A stretch of 64,000 nt of DNA from the NCBI RefSeq assembly GCF_002920535.1, contig NZ_PQSS01000011.1, positions 62,001 to 126,000 on the forward strand, given 5' to 3'. Source of the DNA: Streptomyces sp. Ru71 (GTDB taxonomy: Bacteria; Actinomycetota; Actinomycetes; Streptomycetales; Streptomycetaceae). A model generated the notes under the pieces. The model ran no database searches. It saw only the letters and a program-made list of their open reading frames with translations, and had not been told where the DNA came from. Within the stretch, counting starts at the first letter, position 1, and each line of letters opens with the position of its first letter. The position numbers and the translations under genes are program-made. Below are positions 60,600 through 64,000 of the stretch, piece by piece.

Positions 60600-60635
60600 C
60601 CGGGCCGCACCCCCTGAGCAGGGGATGCGGCCCGG
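60600..60635 (-). terminator. intrinsic terminator after kgd
   Basis: CCGGGCCGCA and TGCGGCCCGG form a 10-bp perfect outer stem with an inner CCCT/AGGG pairing around GAGC, 24 bases past the kgd stop on the minus strand. Confidence 0.85.
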
Positions 60636-60658
60636 TCACGTACGACCCGCGGGTGCGG

Positions 60659-63600
60659 TTACGCCTCGAACACCTCGCGCACGAGCTGCTCCTGCTCCGC
60701 CTGGTGCCGCTTCGCGGAACCGACGGCAGGGGACGAGCCGTGCGGGCGCGAGATGCGGCGCAGGCGCTCGCCGGCCGGGATGTCCGCGCCGACCGCCAGG
60801 TCGAGGTGGTCGATCAGGTTCAGGGCGATGAACGGCCAGGCGCCCTGGTTGGCCGGCTCCTCCTGGGCCCACAGGTACTTCTCGGCGTTCGGGTACTTGG
60901 CGATCTCGGCCTGGAGCTCGGCACCCGGCAGCGGGTACAGGCGCTCAAGGCGGATGATCGCGGTGTCCGTGACGCCCCGCTTCTGCCGCTCGGCGTCGAG
61001 GTCGTAGTAGACCTTGCCGGAGCAGAAGACGACCTTGCGGACCGCGTTCGGGTCGACCGAGGAGTCACCGATGACCGGCTGGAACTGACCGCTGGTGAAG
61101 TCCTCCGCCTTCGACGCGGCGGCCTTCAGGCGCAGCATCGACTTCGGGGTGAAGACGACCAGCGGCTTGTGGTGCGGGTTGTGCACCTGCCACCGCAGGA
61201 GGTGGAAGTAGTTCGCCGGCGACGTCGGCATGGCGACCGTCATGTTGTTCTGCGCGCACAGCTGCAGGAACCGCTCCGGGCGGGCCGAGGAGTGGTCCGG
61301 GCCCTGGCCCTCGTAGCCGTGCGGCAGCAGCAGGACGACGCCGGACGTCTGGCCCCACTTCTGCTCGGCGGAGGAGATGAACTCGTCCACGACCGTCTGG
61401 GCGCCGTTGACGAAGTCGCCGAACTGGGCCTCCCACATCACGAGCGCGTTCGGGCGGGCCAGCGAGTAACCGTACTCGAAGCCCATCGCGGCGTACTCGG
61501 ACAGCAGGGAGTTGTAGACGTTCAGCCGCGCCTGGTCCTCGGCCAGGTACTGCAGCGGCGTGTACTCCTCACCGGTGCTGCGGTCGATGATGACCGCGTG
61601 GCGCTGGCCGAAGGTGCCGCGCTGGGAGTCCTGGCCGGCGAGCCGGACCGGGGTGCCCTCCAGCAGCAGCGAGCCGATGGCGAGGGTCTCGCCCATGCCC
61701 CAGTCGATGGTGCCGTCCTCGACCATCGCCGCCCGGCGCTGCAGCTGCGGCTGCAGACGCGGGTGGACGGTGATGTTGTCCGGGATGTTGACCTGGGACT
61801 CGGCGATCCGCTTGACGACCTCGGTGGACACCGCGGTCGGCACGGCGACCGGGAAGCCGTCCTGCGGGGGCGTGGCGTCGACGCCGGCCGGCTGCGCGGT
61901 GGCCTCGCGGACCTCGGTGAAGACCTTCTCCAGCTGGCCCTGGTAGTCCTGCAGCGCCTGCTCGGCCTCTTCCAGGGTGATGTCGCCGCGACCGATGAGG
62001 GACTCGGTGTACAGCTTGCGCACCGAGCGCTTCTTGTCGATCAGGTCGTACATCAGCGGCTGGGTGAAGGCCGGGTTGTCCGACTCGTTGTGACCGCGGC
62101 GGCGGTAGCAGATGAGGTCGATCACCACGTCCTTGTTGAACGCCTGGCGGAACTCGAAGGCCAGACGGGCAACACGCACGACGGCCTCGGGGTCGTCGCC
62201 GTTCACGTGGAAGATCGGGGCCTCGATCATGCGGGCCACGTCCGTCGCGTACATGGAGGAACGCGAGGACTCCGGGGCGGCGGTGAAGCCGACCTGGTTG
62301 TTGATGACGATGTGGACCGTGCCGCCGGTGCGGTAGCCGCGCAGCTGCGACATGTTCAGGGTCTCGGCCACCACGCCCTGGCCCGCGAAGGCCGCGTCGC
62401 CGTGGATCGCCACCGGCAGGACGGTGAAGTCCGTGCCGCCCTTGTTGATGATGTCCTGCTTGGCGCGGGCGACGCCCTCCAGGACCGGGTCGACCGCCTC
62501 CAGGTGGGAGGGGTTGGCGACCAGGGAGACCTTGATCTGCTCGCCGTCGAGACCGGTGAAGGTGCCCTCGGCGCCCAGGTGGTACTTCACGTCGCCGGAG
62601 CCGTGCATCGACTTCGGGTCGAGGTTGCCCTCGAACTCGCGGAAGATCTGCGCGTACGACTTGCCGACGATGTTGGCGAGCACGTTCAGGCGGCCGCGGT
62701 GGGCCATGCCGATGACGACCTCGTCCAGGCGCGACTCGGCCGCGGAGTCGATGACCGCGTCCAGCAGCGGGATGACGGACTCGCCGCCCTCCAGCGAGAA
62801 GCGCTTCTGGCCGACGTACTTGGTCTGCAGGAACGTCTCGAAGGCCTCGGCGGCGTTCAGGCGGCGCAGGATGCGCAGCTGCTCCTCGCGCTCCATCTTG
62901 GAGTGCGGGCGCTCCACGCGGTCCTGGATCCACTTGCGCTGCTTGGGGTCCTGGATGTGCATGAACTCGATGCCGGTGGTGCGGCAGTACGAGTCGCGCA
63001 GCACGCCGAGGATGTCGCGCAGCTTCATCATCGACTTGCCGGCGAAGCCGCCGACGGCGAACTCGCGCTCCAGGTCCCACAGGGTGAGGCCGTGCTCGAC
63101 GATGTCCAGGTCGGGGTGCTTGCGCTGCTTGTACTCCAGCGGGTCGGTGTCGGCCATGACGTGGCCGCGGACCCGGTAGGAGTGGATCAGCTCGAAGACG
63201 CGGGCGGCCTTGGTGACGTCGTCGTCGTGGCTGGCGTCGATGTCCTTGAGCCAGCGGACCGGCTCGTAGGGGATGCGCAGCGCCTCGAAGATGTCGTCGT
63301 AGAAGCCGTTCTCGCCGAGCAGCAGGTTCGCGACGACGCGCAGGAACTCGCCGGAGGCGGCGCCCTGGATGACCCGGTGGTCGTAGGTCGACGTGAGCGT
63401 CATGACCTTCGAGATGCCGAGCTTGTTCAGGGTGTCCTGGCTGGTGCCCTGGAACTCCGCCGGGTAGTCCATGGAGCCGACGCCCATGATCACGGACTGG
63501 CCGGGCATCAGACGCGGCACGGAGTGGACGGTGCCGAGGCCACCGGGGTTGGTCAGGGAGACCGTGACGCCGGTGAAGTCGTCCATCGTCAGCTTGTTGT

Positions 63601-64000
63601 CGCGGGCGCGACGGACGATGTCCTCGTAGGCCTGCCAGAACTCGAAGAAGTTCAGCGTCTCGGCCTTCTTGATCGCCGCGACGACGAGCTGGCGGTCACC
63701 GTTGGGCTTGACCAGGTCGATGGCCAGGCCCAGGTTGATGTGCTCCGGCTTGACCAGGGTCGGCTTGCCGTCCTTGAGCTGGTAGGACCAGTTCATCGAC
63801 GGCATGGCCTTGATGGCCTGCACCATCGCGTACCCGATGAGGTGCGTGAAGGAGATCTTCCCGCCCCGGGCGCGCTTGAGGTGGTTGTTGATGACGATGC
63901 GGTTGTCGAAGAGCAGCTTCACCGGGACGGCGCGGACCGAGGTGGCGGTCGGCACCTCCAGCGAGGCGTCCATGTTCTTCGCGACCGCGGCGGACGGACC
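60659..64000 (-). CDS. kgd: multifunctional 2-oxoglutarate decarboxylase/dehydrogenase (5' truncated)
   Basis: The last 1113 codons of a protein usually about 1270 residues; the start lies off the right edge. Reading N to C: an E2-succinyltransferase-like domain (ending near residue 250 with [16 protein letters not shown], which holds the catalytic histidine), then a thiamine-diphosphate E1 with [36 protein letters not shown] and [12 protein letters not shown], and a transketolase-type C-terminus with [19 protein letters not shown]. In actinobacteria this fused enzyme links the TCA cycle at 2-oxoglutarate and is controlled by the FHA protein GarA. Terminated by a hairpin at 60600. Confidence 0.97.
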   Translation of the reverse strand, partial: GPSAAVAKNMDASLEVPTATSVRAVPVKLLFDNRIVINNHLKRARGGKISFTHLIGYAMVQAIKAMPSMNWSYQLKDGKPTLVKPEHINLGLAIDLVKPNGDRQLVVAAIKKAETLNFFEFWQAYEDIVRRARDNKLTMDDFTGVTVSLTNPGGLGTVHSVPRLMPGQSVIMGVGSMDYPAEFQGTSQDTLNKLGISKVMTLTSTYDHRVIQGAASGEFLRVVANLLLGENGFYDDIFEALRIPYEPVRWLKDIDASHDDDVTKAARVFELIHSYRVRGHVMADTDPLEYKQRKHPDLDIVEHGLTLWDLEREFAVGGFAGKSMMKLRDILGVLRDSYCRTTGIEFMHIQDPKQRKWIQDRVERPHSKMEREEQLRILRRLNAAEAFETFLQTKYVGQKRFSLEGGESVIPLLDAVIDSAAESRLDEVVIGMAHRGRLNVLANIVGKSYAQIFREFEGNLDPKSMHGSGDVKYHLGAEGTFTGLDGEQIKVSLVANPSHLEAVDPVLEGVARAKQDIINKGGTDFTVLPVAIHGDAAFAGQGVVAETLNMSQLRGYRTGGTVHIVINNQVGFTAAPESSRSSMYATDVARMIEAPIFHVNGDDPEAVVRVARLAFEFRQAFNKDVVIDLICYRRRGHNESDNPAFTQPLMYDLIDKKRSVRKLYTESLIGRGDITLEEAEQALQDYQGQLEKVFTEVREATAQPAGVDATPPQDGFPVAVPTAVSTEVVKRIAESQVNIPDNITVHPRLQPQLQRRAAMVEDGTIDWGMGETLAIGSLLLEGTPVRLAGQDSQRGTFGQRHAVIIDRSTGEEYTPLQYLAEDQARLNVYNSLLSEYAAMGFEYGYSLARPNALVMWEAQFGDFVNGAQTVVDEFISSAEQKWGQTSGVVLLLPHGYEGQGPDHSSARPERFLQLCAQNNMTVAMPTSPANYFHLLRWQVHNPHHKPLVVFTPKSMLRLKAAASKAEDFTSGQFQPVIGDSSVDPNAVRKVVFCSGKVYYDLDAERQKRGVTDTAIIRLERLYPLPGAELQAEIAKYPNAEKYLWAQEEPANQGAWPFIALNLIDHLDLAVGADIPAGERLRRISRPHGSSPAVGSAKRHQAEQEQLVREVFEA

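Overview
The window is high-GC actinomycete chromosome, almost certainly Streptomyces. Gene content and order match the sigR/rsrA, eizS/CYP170A1, nrdAB, dasR/nagB, wblE, sigH, sodN/sodX and kgd neighbourhood of the S. coelicolor core chromosome (synteny recalled from memory, not computed). Codon use, frequent GTG starts, 1-4 nt start/stop overlaps, GC-rich hairpin terminators and a WhiB-like gene fit this.

Layout. 0-8.6 kb: 5' end of aroA, an M50 peptidase, a SRAP (YedK/HMCES-type) protein, a hydrolase, the thiol-stress pair sigR-rsrA with its autoregulated promoter, two overlapping HD/HD-GYP membrane proteins, a TPR protein and peptide deformylase. 8.8-11.3 kb: the two-gene albaflavenone operon (epi-isozizaene synthase and CYP170A1-type P450). 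11.3-16.1 kb: the class Ia ribonucleotide reductase genes nrdA-nrdB with a cobalamin riboswitch, and the AraC-type nrdS. 16.2-22.4 kb: an acetyltransferase, an SSS-family transporter with its DUF3311 partner, dasR and nagB with DasR sites but no dasABC between them, and a divergent SDR/TetR pair; the SDR is frameshifted at an 8-base homopolymer. 22.5-28.3 kb: a HisKA_2 histidine kinase, wblE, a diacylglycerol-kinase-family protein, and the stress sigma factor sigH with its anti-sigma factor. 28.6-32.0 kb: a zinc-finger protein, a Na+/H+ antiporter, a PLP deaminase and an amidase. 32.3-34.9 kb: a family 2B encapsulin shell gene translationally coupled to a polyprenyl-transferase cargo gene. 35-37.7 kb: small accessory enzymes and a VOC/AraC pair.

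37.9-45.0 kb looks like an accessory carbohydrate module: a secreted beta-helix protein, a DeoR/LacI hybrid regulator, a sugar ABC transporter without its own ATPase, and a 2-hydroxyacid dehydrogenase. These share TGATC-type operator boxes. 45-48 kb carries a TPR protein with an uncommon C-terminal domain and a divergent hydrolase. 48-49.6 kb holds nickel superoxide dismutase (sodN), its maturation protease (sodX) and a CGNR zinc-finger protein. 49.7-50.5 kb is a SAM methyltransferase gene broken by a small palindromic insertion and a second frameshift. 50.6-56.3 kb: a polar amino-acid ABC transporter, malic enzyme and a zinc/quinone-type oxidoreductase. 56.4-59.3 kb: a small HTH gene fused translationally to a Clp-N-domain gene behind twin palindromes, and a PadR/DUF4097 pair. 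59.4-64 kb: two uncharacterised genes and most of kgd (2-oxoglutarate decarboxylase/dehydrogenase), which runs off the right edge.

Several units are redox or stress modules (SigR/RsrA, WblE, SigH/UshX, NiSOD, RNR under B12 control). The most unusual objects are the encapsulin/prenyltransferase pair, the HTH/ClpN unit with duplicated operators, the accessory sugar module, the das locus without dasABC, and two frame-broken genes that each need a read check. No tRNA, rRNA, CRISPR array, insertion sequence or prophage was seen.
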